From Micromonospora rubida (GTDB taxonomy: Bacteria > Actinomycetota > Actinomycetes > Mycobacteriales > Micromonosporaceae), in the NCBI RefSeq assembly GCF_009908295.1, contig NZ_JAAALO010000005.1, positions 543,077-607,076 of the forward strand: DNA of 64,000 nt, read 5' to 3'. The notes beneath the pieces were generated by a model. The model ran no database searches, was not told the DNA's origin, and saw only the letters and a program-made list of their open reading frames with translations. Position 1 is the first letter of the stretch. Every line of letters begins with the position of its first letter. Made by a program: the position numbers and the translations under genes. Below are positions 26,801-34,613 of this stretch, in pieces.

Positions 26801-28069
26801 CTCCAGGGTGAAGTGGTCGAAGCCGGCGTTGGCGAAGGTGTGCCGCAGGTAGCCGGCCGCCCGCGAGGTGACCACCGTCCGCACCCCCGGGTACTCGCTG
26901 ACAAACGCGCCGATCTGGGCGGCCACCTCCTCCCGCTGCGTCGGGTCGAACACCTCGTCCAGGCCGTCGAAGAGGAACAGCGCCTGGCCGCCCTGGTGCA
27001 GGTACGCCTTCAGCACGTCCTGGTCGATCCCGGCCAGCCCCTGCTGGTGGCGGTGGCCGACGTAGTCCAGCAGGCCGTCGCACCGCCCGTCGCCGCAGTG
27101 CGCGGCGTAGGACCGCAGCTCGATCAGGACGGGCAGGTATCCGTCCAGCGCCGCCAGCCGGGGCTCGGAGCATTCCCCGGCCAGCGCCAGCGCCAGGTAC
27201 CGTGCGGCCGCCGTCTTGCCGGAGCCGGGATCACCGAGCAGCACGATCGACCGCCGGCCCGGATCGCACACCACGTCGAACAACACCAGCGCGTCCTTGG
27301 CGGCGTACTCCTCCCAGAGCCGCTCGACCTCTTCCGGGTTGACCACCCCGGGCAGCCCGCGGGCGCTGCCGTCCGCGGCGGAGCCCGCCCAGCGCCACCA
27401 GGCCAGCGGCATTTCCGGCCGGGTGTCCTCGTGGACCCGGGGTTCCACGAACACCTGCGACAACCCGACCGTGAGGTAGCCGATGGTGGGGCGGGGCGAG
27501 ACCGCGTCCAGCGGAACGGCCTGGTATCTCAGCGCCAACTGTTTGTAGTAGTGGCTGCGCACGGACTCCGGCAGGTGGGTGTCCGGGTCGGCGGGCTCGC
27601 GGGCCGGGGACCGCCCGCTACGCACCTCGGCCAGTGCCACGGTCACCTTGGCGGCGAGGTCGTCCACCGAAGAGAAGAAGGCACAGAGGTGGCGCTCCTT
27701 GAGCTCCCGGCGCAGCGCGACGACCTGCTGCCAGTCAGCGTCCCGGTCGATCAGGTGAACCGGCCAGGGCGTGTCCTCCGCGAGCAGGAAGATCAGGCAG
27801 GGCTTGCCGGCGGCGAGGGCCTCGCGGTACTCCAGTTCGGTGATGGAGGACCCCTGGCCGGGCGGGCGGAACCCGTACCGCCAGGCGAACAGCCCCACGT
27901 AGAGATCGCACCGGCGCACGTCGATCAGGCAGCGTTCCAGCGGCGGCCGGATGTCGGCGCTGTACGCCTCCATGGCCACGTCCTCGATTGCCAGACGGCG
28001 TGCCACGACGTGGACGGCAGCGCGATATTCCAGCAGGTCTTTTTGGGTGGCCGAAATGTAGACCTTCAT
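23867..28069 (-). CDS. DUF4062-NACHT-HEAT repeat STAND NTPase (NLR-like)
   Basis: 1400 aa. Residues 1-100 match DUF4062 (MKVYISATQKDLLEYR, then DLYVGLFAWRYG and SSITELEYREAL), a TIR/SLOG-related fold placed as an effector or adaptor. The NACHT ATPase has Walker A GDPGSGKT at 279-286 and Walker B ALFLFDGLDEV near 363-373, with a sensor-like VVTSRAAGYL. The C-terminal 600 residues are HEAT repeats built on RRAAADVLA/VRLAAVRAL units, a likely recognition surface. This is the architecture of bacterial NLR-like antiphage or conflict proteins. The start at 28069 puts the DUF4062 strand at the N-terminus. Confidence 0.85.
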   Translation of the reverse strand: MKVYISATQKDLLEYRAAVHVVARRLAIEDVAMEAYSADIRPPLERCLIDVRRCDLYVGLFAWRYGFRPPGQGSSITELEYREALAAGKPCLIFLLAEDTPWPVHLIDRDADWQQVVALRRELKERHLCAFFSSVDDLAAKVTVALAEVRSGRSPAREPADPDTHLPESVRSHYYKQLALRYQAVPLDAVSPRPTIGYLTVGLSQVFVEPRVHEDTRPEMPLAWWRWAGSAADGSARGLPGVVNPEEVERLWEEYAAKDALVLFDVVCDPGRRSIVLLGDPGSGKTAAARYLALALAGECSEPRLAALDGYLPVLIELRSYAAHCGDGRCDGLLDYVGHRHQQGLAGIDQDVLKAYLHQGGQALFLFDGLDEVFDPTQREEVAAQIGAFVSEYPGVRTVVTSRAAGYLRHTFANAGFDHFTLEDLDDERIARFLGNWYRYVMPTPAAEADRQRRQILDVVHSSREMHEIAGNPLLLMLMAIVGRGHPLPRNRRRLYEHVTDVLISEWDVTKQLRESHGDVPQLDLQAKRRLVRHLAYRMQFRGSGPAGNYVESDELARIFRDHLVTFYGFDNERALTLAYSMIDQLRQRSFILERYGLRLFGFVHRTFLEFFCAEEIVDRFEHDPDAWGLDQLRALFREHWADPSWREVLRLVASALPARAANDLVTLLATEANQPWPPLNLTGPPWHLVLAAQCVAEAAQPAELAGAGDAVLCQVVRLIEHGISADDPNLVELTEQELLSSIRVLGPSWPGRDAFLQWYRRRGVRSSWRSGSAFATRIAAVLSAADEQLTQLLVRELGQGRERQAHLTLVAGLAETAGRPDITGRSRRRCRDLLLAQAQVEVSTAVRQAAVRALVAHFGTDVDYVDVPRDLADSPDVAVRALAVQSLGGRTELAEDARQVLARATEDPAAAVRRAAADVLATRCATLPGAAGTLQRLLTTDTDPGVVQCALKGLLTLPDHAETARAGALRRVTGDAPDEVRRCVVTELLPGRASPESTELLLKLACADTSARIRAVAVQRLALVADPEGRCRARLIDRIEQDEDAAVRAAAVAALIDRDRADDTGWNVARHAARADEDATVRLAAVRALVEAYPDHRTGELLLERARRDPTASVRLAAVDLLTARPPRGDATRDLLISRASQERDPIVRLRVTLRLAHLADPPDPEVLACLAEQASRDPDPNVLRAAAQALARYGETDGLVETLCRRARRDSYVGIRLAAVQALCKHGSPDVVTDVLLECVESDTDPTVFDAAVRCLTEQGAASMAVTLRLMRRLADQDPAIRARIAAALGTHFGADPEVRVLLVGLVRDDPALEVRRRAVEQLGATLADPDLLLRLADDNDWEIRRTALLALTRHYCGDARTRDVLLRLAHQEDDGTVRRLAGQLLAALPDTGPDDFP

Positions 28070-28367
28070 GGACGGCAAACTCCAGGGAGTGGCTGGCGAC
28101 CGCACCATTCAAAATATCAGTTGCTGTCACATCCTTCTGACCCGCGAATGATCGCCACCTCTACCGCTTGGGAATCCCATCAACCGTGGGCCTATGATGG
28201 CCGCCAGGACAGTTACGGATCCGGGCAAGCCGAATCCCGCGCTCCAAGGGGTTCCGGCAAATCCACACAAATCCGTGTCGGTGCGGGTCACGGCGGCGTG
28301 CATCAATCATCATGGGACCGCAGTCCGCGGGCGACCACGGACCGGTGGCGGCGATGTGGAGGAAGCC
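28070..28367. promoter_or_regulatory. Divergent promoter region of NACHT and SCO2521-family genes
   Basis: About 300 bp between divergent starts, locally richer in A/T (AAAATATCAG at 28112). No clear operator. It probably holds promoters for both directions. Confidence 0.45.
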
Positions 28368-29324
28368 ATGCTCACGGTGGGTGAGGTGCACACCAGCCTG
28401 CTGCAGCACAGCACGGCGCTGTCCCAGGAGCAGAGCTCCGAGGCGCTCAGCCTGGTCGAGGGCGAGATGGTGTTGACCTCTCGACGCCCGTCGCTCTACG
28501 CGGTGTCACCGGACGTCCGCACCGGGGTGGACTGCTGGCTACCCAGCGCCAGGCAGCGCCAGCTGCGCGGGGTGGGCGCGGTGGTCACCCGGGCCATCAT
28601 CACCGGCGGCCGGATCGTGCAGGCGTCCTCGGTCATCCAGGTCGTCGACGGAAAGCGCCGCCAGCCCTGGTCGCACTACCTGGCCAATCCCGGCGTCCTG
28701 GAGACGGTCGGCAAGTTGGACGCCGCGGACCTGATCGCGGGCTTCCTGCACGGCAACAACGCAGACGTGCTCAACCTCGAGGCGATCACCGGCCGGGTGA
28801 TCGACGGCGTGCAGATGTCCGACCTGCTGGACCGGCGCCCGCCGCTGCGCGCGGCGCGTACCCGGCTGCGCTGGACCACGCGGGTCGACCAGGGGACGGA
28901 CCGGGAGGTCTCGGCGGTGGTCACCGTGGACTCCCCCACGCTGCGTACGGTCGAACTCGTGGTCGGCCCGCAGGACGTGCCGGCCGCCGTGGCCGGCCTC
29001 TGCGAAGATCTCGCGCTGCACGACTGGCTGCTCACCATGCTCTCCTCCCTGGTGGAGGCCGCGGTCACCCGGCCGGCCGCCGGGCAGGAGCACATCGAGC
29101 GGCTGCGTCCGGTGCTGGAACACCTGCTGCACCTGTGGCTGCCGGGCGCTCGGGTCCATCCGCGGCTGCGGCCGATCTGGGACCGGCTGGAGCAGGTGCC
29201 CGGGTTCAGCCGGCAGTGGAAGTCGTCGGTCAACTGGATCCGGGATCAGATCAGCGTGAGCAACATGGCCCTGCTGCGCGACCTGGCCGACCGGATGGCG
29301 GTCGACCAGCCCTGCCAGCGCTGA
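28368..29324 (+). CDS. SCO2521-family protein
   Basis: 318 aa, no enzymatic motif or membrane segment. MLTVGEVHTSLLQHSTALS opens the protein; RAIITGGRIVQASSVIQVV and QPWSHYLANPGVLE look like conserved family blocks. I assign it to the actinobacterial SCO2521 family from length, character and neighbours. GGAGGA lies 6 nt before the ATG. It is convergent with the SCO2522-family gene, and the two stop codons sit in opposite arms of one palindrome at 29322-29337. Function unknown. Confidence 0.65.
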   Translation: MLTVGEVHTSLLQHSTALSQEQSSEALSLVEGEMVLTSRRPSLYAVSPDVRTGVDCWLPSARQRQLRGVGAVVTRAIITGGRIVQASSVIQVVDGKRRQPWSHYLANPGVLETVGKLDAADLIAGFLHGNNADVLNLEAITGRVIDGVQMSDLLDRRPPLRAARTRLRWTTRVDQGTDREVSAVVTVDSPTLRTVELVVGPQDVPAAVAGLCEDLALHDWLLTMLSSLVEAAVTRPAAGQEHIERLRPVLEHLLHLWLPGARVHPRLRPIWDRLEQVPGFSRQWKSSVNWIRDQISVSNMALLRDLADRMAVDQPCQR

Positions 29325-29337
29325 GCGCGGGCGCTCA
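29322..29337. terminator. Palindrome containing both stop codons of convergent genes
   Basis: TGAGCGC and GCGCTCA form a 7-bp stem with a 2-nt centre. The left TGA is the stop of the plus gene and the right TCA the stop of the minus gene. A compact bidirectional terminator is plausible. Confidence 0.5.
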
Positions 29338-30300
29338 CTCGCCGACGAACACGTAGCTCAACCGGTCGACCAGCTCGCTGGGCAGTCGCAGGCCCTCACC
29401 GCCGGCGCGCTTGGCGACCTGCTGCGCGACGGCCGACGGCACCGCCACCTGGCCGAGGATGGTCCGTACGGCCAACTCCACCGGCAGGTACTGGATGTCC
29501 ATCAGGGTCAGCGTGCGGTACGCGCAGAACGGCGCGGCGCTCGGGTTGAGCTGGAGGATCGCCGGCAGCTCATCCCAGTCGGTGGGCAGCTCCCCGGTGA
29601 GCCGGCGCGGCTGCCGGATCGTCTCGCCCTGGTGCCGTAGCACGCCGAGGCGGGTCAACTGCCAGACCGAGGCGAGCAGCGCGCACGCCCACACCCGGGT
29701 CTGCGGCTCGCCGGACCACAACTCGATGTCGACGAAGATGGAATGTTGGGGATCGCCGGACTGCACCGGCGGGGACCACGGCCGGGGCAGGGTCATCGCC
29801 GGGGCGTCGACATGCCCGGGCGACCGCTTGCCGTTGGAGAGCCAGCCGGACTCGCTCAGCGGTGGGCGACTGCCGGTGGTGTGCCGGGGCGGCTCCACGA
29901 CCAGTGTGTCGACCACCAACTGGGCCAGCTCGAGCCCGTCGTAACGGGCGAAACTGGACTCCCGGGCGACGTAGTCCAGCACCAGCCCGTGCTCCGCCGC
30001 GGCGCTCTGCACCTGCGGGATCACCTCGTGCGGCGTGCCGAAACGGTGGAAGTAGTCGTCCACCATGAAGCAGGTGCTGATCCGCGGTTGGCGGTTCGGT
30101 GCCAGCCCCTGCCGGGCCAGGGCCGGGACGGCGCTCGACCAGGCCGCGATCCGCTCGAACTTGCGGCGCAGCTCCTGACACCCGTCGCCGAAGTCCTCCG
30201 CGTAGAAGTGCCCCAACTCCACCGACAGGTGCGAATACGCCACGCTCTCTGTACGACGCACCGCAGCTGCCTCCTGGAACCTGACGTCCACGTTGATCAC
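29335..30300 (-). CDS. SCO2522-family protein
   Basis: 321 aa. Family-type features: an early SVAYSHLSVELGHFYAEDFGDG, TCFMVDDYFHRFGTPHEV in the middle, IELWSGEPQTRVWACALLASVWQL and a late YRTLTLMDIQYLPVELAVRTIL. No known catalytic motif. The GTG at 30300 overlaps the TGA of the P-loop gene (GTGA) and has GGGAG 5 nt upstream; an ATG at 30312 is the alternative. Tight coupling to the variant P-loop ATPase suggests a shared complex. Confidence 0.68.
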   Translation of the reverse strand: MINVDVRFQEAAAVRRTESVAYSHLSVELGHFYAEDFGDGCQELRRKFERIAAWSSAVPALARQGLAPNRQPRISTCFMVDDYFHRFGTPHEVIPQVQSAAAEHGLVLDYVARESSFARYDGLELAQLVVDTLVVEPPRHTTGSRPPLSESGWLSNGKRSPGHVDAPAMTLPRPWSPPVQSGDPQHSIFVDIELWSGEPQTRVWACALLASVWQLTRLGVLRHQGETIRQPRRLTGELPTDWDELPAILQLNPSAAPFCAYRTLTLMDIQYLPVELAVRTILGQVAVPSAVAQQVAKRAGGEGLRLPSELVDRLSYVFVGE

Positions 30301-31226
30301 ACAATCTCCCATGCCGTCTCGTCGAAGAGCTTCTCGGTCAGATCGACGAAAGCGTCCACGGTTTTCACGTTCGCGATCTTGCTCTGCACGTCGTGGTCCG
30401 AGATGAGCTGCTCCCGCCACTGCAGCAGCGGATCCAGGGGAACCGTGCCGAGCAGCGTGGTGCGCCCGACGCCCCGCCGTCGGGCCAGCTCCGACAGCTC
30501 CGCGTCGCACTTGCGCAGGAAGGCCTGCTGCGCGAGGTCGAGGTGGCCGACCTCGGGGCCGCGTGGATCGATCACCGCCGTACGGATGAACCGCAGCGAC
30601 TCGCGCAGCCGGTCCGGTTCGTGGCCGTACTCCTTGCCCATCGCCACGATCCCACCCGCCTCGAAGGCCAGGTCCGAGGCCGCGGTGACGTGCTGGGGAG
30701 TCCACCGGTGAAAGACCAGCCAGCGAACCGTGACCTTGCGCAGGGTCGGGGTGGCGGTCGCGGCCAGCGCGATCTGGCTGGCGTACGACCGGCCGGCGCT
30801 GAGATCCACCAGGGTGAGGTCGAACTCCTCTTCGAGACGGAGGAAGAGCTCGGCGCAGCGCTTGGCGATGTCGTTGGTGAACCCGAACTCGCTGCCGTTG
30901 CGCTGCCCGGGCAGGAGCACCAGCGGACCGGACCCGGTGGGCCGCTGGCGCAGGCTGGCCCGCTCCGAGGTGCCCCAGACGTCCAACTGCTCCGGAGACG
31001 GGATCTCCCCCCGCAGGTACCGGTGCAGCCCGCCACCGTTGGGCCCGGCGCCCTCCACGCCGTTGACCGCCTGCGGGATCTGGAAGGTGATGCCGGCCGT
31101 CGGCGAGCCGAAATCGTAGTCGAGGTAGCAGGTGGGACGGCCGGACAGCGCGCTGCGGTAGGCGATGTTCGCCGCGGTCACCGAACGCCCGGTGCCGCCC
31201 TTGTGTGACGTGACGAAGACCAGCAT
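30297..31226 (-). CDS. SCO2523-family variant P-loop ATPase (ParA/MinD-like)
   Basis: 309 aa. ParA/MinD-type fold with TSHKGGTGRSVTAANIAY at the N-terminus: the deviant Walker A KGGTGKS/T carries Arg in place of the catalytic Lys-equivalent. Further MinD-like elements are YLDYDFGSP (A' position) and FDLTLVDLSAGRS (Walker B). The Arg substitution suggests altered nucleotide hydrolysis, fitting the variant P-loop label of SCO2523 relatives. It begins directly after the SCO2524-family stop and overlaps the SCO2522-family start. Confidence 0.8.
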   Translation of the reverse strand: MLVFVTSHKGGTGRSVTAANIAYRSALSGRPTCYLDYDFGSPTAGITFQIPQAVNGVEGAGPNGGGLHRYLRGEIPSPEQLDVWGTSERASLRQRPTGSGPLVLLPGQRNGSEFGFTNDIAKRCAELFLRLEEEFDLTLVDLSAGRSYASQIALAATATPTLRKVTVRWLVFHRWTPQHVTAASDLAFEAGGIVAMGKEYGHEPDRLRESLRFIRTAVIDPRGPEVGHLDLAQQAFLRKCDAELSELARRRGVGRTTLLGTVPLDPLLQWREQLISDHDVQSKIANVKTVDAFVDLTEKLFDETAWEIV

Positions 31227-33065
31227 TCAGATCCCCTCGCTGGCTTTTTGCTGCCCGGTGGCGATGTCGTTGAGCAGCAGCAGCAGGGTGTTCGCCAGGG
31301 CCGCCGCGGTGCCAGGGCGTTCGTCCACCACCAACTGCGCGCGGCGCAGGCTGGCCCGGATGCTACGCATGCTGCGCTGCATCGCCTCCCCGGCGAACGT
31401 GCCGCGCATCAACTCCCGGTCGAAGAGGTACTCTGCCTCGTCGATGAGGTCCTGCGAGTACGTGGCGAGCCGGCCGGCTCGCGGAAAGGGCCGCTCCCAG
31501 AGCAGCTGACCGGCGTTGACCAGCCCCTGCACCACCCGCTCGGTCAGGTACCAGGAGGGCGCGTCCGGCTTGGTGGCCAGCCCGGGGAAGGCACCGCCGG
31601 CATGATCCCACAGGCCCCGGTGCCGGCCGTCGGGGATACGCCGCAGCAGCAGGTGATCCCACACCTCGTCGGCCAGTTCGAGCAGCTCGCTGCGTCGCCG
31701 GGCGTTGCTCAGCAGGCCAGCGACGGTGGTGGCCCGCTGGAGCAGCACCGTGGAGTATTCGTTGACGTTCCACGACATGATCGGCTTGGACCGCTCGGCG
31801 TTCAGGGTCACCTGCTTGCCCGGCGCGTGCACGAACAGCGCCGGCTCGTCGGGCGAGGCGCGGCGGGTGATCCGCGCCCGCTGCGCCAGCTCCACCAGCA
31901 CCGAGGCGATCCGGCCGAGCTCCTCGTCGCCGCGCCCGCCGGCGACCAGGCCCTTCACCGCCAGCGACGTGGCCTGGAGGGTGTAGTAGTCGGTCCGGTC
32001 GCCGTCGGTCGTCCGCCAGGGAATGTCCTCGATGGGCCACCGTCGGCGGTTCCCGAAGGTCGCCACCGTCGCCCAGTAGGTCCGGGTCAGCTCCCAGCGC
32101 AGCAGCAGGGCCCGAGACAGCCGCTGCTGCTCCTCGTTGAGCAACCCGAGCAGGCGGGTGCGTTCGGAGTTCAGATCCTCGATCGCGTCCATCGCGATGA
32201 CGGTGAAGTAGAGGTAGGGAGCGTTCTCCGCCGAGCCCTCGCGCTGCAGGCCGATCGACTCGGTGGTCGGCACCTCCTCGGCCTCGGTGATGAGGCCCCA
32301 GGACCAGCCGCACTCGAACAGCATCTCGCTGTTGTCCAGATCCTCGGTCACCCGACCCGACCCGATGATCACGCTGCGCAGGCTGGCCATCGTTTCCCGC
32401 AGCTGTTCGCGCAGCGACGCCACGAGTTCCCGGCGCGGCAGCTCGTCCTGATTGATCATGTCGCACAGCCGGAGGCCGTATTCGTCGGTGGCGGTGAAGA
32501 CCGAGGTGCTGAAGCTACGAAGCAGGCCGACCATGGCCGCGGTGAGCCGCGCGCTGGCCATCTCGTTCAGGGCGTCCAGTTGCGCCAGCAGGTCGCGCCG
32601 CTGGGTGGAGTTGCGGTAGACCTTGACGAAACCGATCGTTGCCAGGGCCAGCGTGACGGACACCGCGAAAGAGTCGACGATGTCCATAGAGCGTTGCTCG
32701 TCGGTGAGCTCCGGGCCACCGTCCAGCGGGGTGAGGTAGCTTCCGCCGCTGAAGGTCGGGGTGCCGGTGTCGTCGGTGTACCGCGTGAAATAGTCGATCA
32801 TCACGCCGACCAGCCGGCGGGGAATTTCGATCGCGCCGCCGATCGGGTTGAGCGCCTCGATCACCTCGTCGTCGGCGCGGTCCGGGTCGTCGAGCGACAG
32901 CGCGGGGACCTTGGCCGCCGGGAGTAGCAGGGTCAGGAGTTGCTCGGCATCACTGATCGAGTTGGAGCCACTCCGACCGCCCCAGTGCCATTCGCCGTTC
33001 TGCCAGCAACTGCGCACCGTGGCCCGCCAGATGTCGAGGATCTCCTGGCGCGGCTGCATCCGCAT
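31227..33065 (-). CDS. SCO2524-family protein
   Basis: 612 aa, mostly alpha-helical, without signal peptide. A few blocks look conserved: IWRATVRSCWQNGEWHWGGRSGSNSISDAEQLL at the N-terminus, YFTVIAMDAIEDLNSERTRLL, and a C-terminal FDRELMRGTFAGEAMQRSMRSIRASLRRAQLV. One possible membrane-associated segment lies near residue 145. First gene of the SCO2524-2523-2522 operon: its TGA abuts the P-loop ATG. Function unknown. Confidence 0.65.
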   Translation of the reverse strand: MRMQPRQEILDIWRATVRSCWQNGEWHWGGRSGSNSISDAEQLLTLLLPAAKVPALSLDDPDRADDEVIEALNPIGGAIEIPRRLVGVMIDYFTRYTDDTGTPTFSGGSYLTPLDGGPELTDEQRSMDIVDSFAVSVTLALATIGFVKVYRNSTQRRDLLAQLDALNEMASARLTAAMVGLLRSFSTSVFTATDEYGLRLCDMINQDELPRRELVASLREQLRETMASLRSVIIGSGRVTEDLDNSEMLFECGWSWGLITEAEEVPTTESIGLQREGSAENAPYLYFTVIAMDAIEDLNSERTRLLGLLNEEQQRLSRALLLRWELTRTYWATVATFGNRRRWPIEDIPWRTTDGDRTDYYTLQATSLAVKGLVAGGRGDEELGRIASVLVELAQRARITRRASPDEPALFVHAPGKQVTLNAERSKPIMSWNVNEYSTVLLQRATTVAGLLSNARRRSELLELADEVWDHLLLRRIPDGRHRGLWDHAGGAFPGLATKPDAPSWYLTERVVQGLVNAGQLLWERPFPRAGRLATYSQDLIDEAEYLFDRELMRGTFAGEAMQRSMRSIRASLRRAQLVVDERPGTAAALANTLLLLLNDIATGQQKASEGI

Positions 33066-33476
33066 GATTCACCACCGTCTGTTGTAGTCGTCGACCGGAA
33101 AACCACTGGTCCTGCCGTTCACACGATGATCTACAGTGATTCATACCGACGTGCTACAACATGGTACCGGGCCAGTCGAGTGCCACTCGATTACTTCGAT
33201 GGCGCGTCTGCGCCGCAGTCTGGGGCCGCACGTTCGTGACCACCTCAGGCGGGCCCTTCAGCCCGTCGCAGACGAGGAATAATCACGTCCTTGACGTCGC
33301 GGTGATCCTCTTCCTGTCCCCGGGCAGGCCTAACGCTCCCGGAACGGCTACCTCATCCCAGCCTGACAGACAGGATTCGGTGCCGATTGGCCCGGTGAGA
33401 GCCGTGCGATAGTCGCGGGCGTGACGTTTCCTCTGGAGGCGCTGTCGCGGCAACAGTCCGTCTCGCCGACGACAGG
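33066..33476. other. Intergenic region upstream of SCO2524-family operon
   Basis: About 410 bp, the lowest-GC stretch nearby around 33100-33170, likely holding the operon promoter. No gene seen; the minus-strand frames across 33348-33794 lack family resemblance. Confidence 0.5.
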
Positions 33477-33719
33477 ATGGTCGTCGCGGCAGCCGCCGTC
33501 GCGCGAGGCGACCTGTATAGGTTGCAGGCTCCGGAGTCCGTTCTCGGTCGGGGCGACAAAAACCCGTTCTCCGAGGCCGCGGTCAAGACCGTGACGTCCA
33601 CTACGGCCATTGCCGCAGCCCAACAAGCCATGCGTGCCCACGCCCTCGATACCGCCTGGACCGCTCACCCCGAGCGCTCCCACCGCCGATCCGCACCCAA
33701 GGCGCGCTACACCTGCTAA
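33477..33719 (+). pseudogene. Possible transposase/integrase C-terminal remnant
   Basis: A short frame ends AAQQAMRAHALDTAWTAHPE followed by RSHRR, which recalls the C-terminal tail of IS3-type transposase core domains (HALDxAWxxHPERF). No DDE core, partner frame or terminal inverted repeats are visible. If real, it marks past insertion at the boundary between the conflict island and the biosynthetic cluster. Confidence 0.3.
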
Positions 33720-33794
33720 CCGACGTGACCGTCGTGGATCGGCCTCGATCTGGCCGCCGTCCTCGGCGGGCTGTTCGCCGGCACGCCAGTGCAC

Positions 33795-34277
33795 CTACGG
33801 CCCTGCCGGCGTCCGGCGGCGTGGTCGCATCATCAGCCCGCCGAGCCACCAGCCCAGCGCCGCGCCGGTGACGCCGATTGCGATCGCGGCCACGACGTCG
33901 ACCGGCCAGTGCACGTGCGCGAGAACCCGTGCCGCGCCGATCATCGCGGCGGCCGCCATCAGCGCCGCTGCGACGGCCCGACGGTACGGCCACAGCAGCG
34001 CTGCCATCATCGTGGTCGCGGTGGTGTGGTCGGACGGGAATCCGCTGTCGGGGTCGTGCGGGAACCATGGCTGCAACTGGCCGTCGGCGAACGGCCGGGG
34101 ATTGTGGTAGGCGAGCGCCGCGAGCCCGACCAGGGCGGCGGTGGCAGCCGTGGCCACCAGCAGTTGGACGGCGATGACGCGCCGGGAGGGCCTGGGCAGG
34201 CGCCAGCAGGACGCGGCGAATGCGGCGGTGACCAGGTAGATGGCGTACTCGGCCACCGCCACCACGGCGGTACGCAC
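33795..34277 (-). CDS. PAP2-family membrane phosphatase
   Basis: 160 aa with about five membrane helices. The PAP2 signature is present: YHNPRP (motif 1 remnant), PSDHT (motif 2, usually PSGH) and ARVLAHVHWPVDV (motif 3, RxxxxxHxxxD). Such enzymes remove phosphate from lipid or isoprenyl phosphates. The GTG at 34277 follows GGGGAG and lies 4 nt after the SMR stop. Last gene of the minus operon of the terpenoid cluster; hydrolysis of a prenyl (di)phosphate is a reasonable guess. Confidence 0.82.
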   Translation of the reverse strand: MRTAVVAVAEYAIYLVTAAFAASCWRLPRPSRRVIAVQLLVATAATAALVGLAALAYHNPRPFADGQLQPWFPHDPDSGFPSDHTTATTMMAALLWPYRRAVAAALMAAAAMIGAARVLAHVHWPVDVVAAIAIGVTGAALGWWLGGLMMRPRRRTPAGP

Positions 34278-34281
34278 CCGG

Positions 34282-34602
34282 TCACTCCCCGCCGGCGAGG
34301 TTGAGGGTCGCCACACCGGCGATGATCAGCGCGATTCCGGCGATCTTCGCCGGCGTCAGCGCTTCGCCGAAGGCGATCCGGGCGACGATCGCTATCGCCG
34401 CGGTGCCGAGCCCGGACCAGATCGCATAGGCGACGCTCACCTGTAGGTGCCGGACCGCCAAGGCGAGCAGCGTGAAGGACAGCAGATACGCCACGCCGAC
34501 GACGATCGTGGGCACGAGCTTGGTGAAACCGGCGCTGTGTTTGAGCGCCGACGTGCCGGTCACTTCGAACGCGATGGCGCCGAGCAACAGGATCCAGGCC
34601 AT
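34282..34602 (-). CDS. Small multidrug resistance (SMR) transporter
   Basis: 106 aa with four membrane helices, family length. MAWILLLGAIAFEVTGTSALK carries the membrane-embedded Glu of the first helix; AYAIWSGLGTA and LIIAGVATLNL are the family motifs of helices 3 and 4. Proton-coupled exporter of cations or small polar compounds. GGAGGAC precedes the ATG. In the terpenoid cluster it may serve export or self-protection. Confidence 0.92.
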   Translation of the reverse strand: MAWILLLGAIAFEVTGTSALKHSAGFTKLVPTIVVGVAYLLSFTLLALAVRHLQVSVAYAIWSGLGTAAIAIVARIAFGEALTPAKIAGIALIIAGVATLNLAGGE

Positions 34603-34613
34603 GTCCGTCCTCC

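Noticed and set aside
31227..33065. SCO2524-family gene as a membrane transporter
   Set aside because: Only one weak hydrophobic stretch; the rest is soluble helical sequence.
33066..33794. Minus-strand frame 33348-33794 as a gene before the PAP2 gene
   Set aside because: Gly/Arg-rich translation with no domain and no ribosome site; it ends in an unrelated intergenic region.
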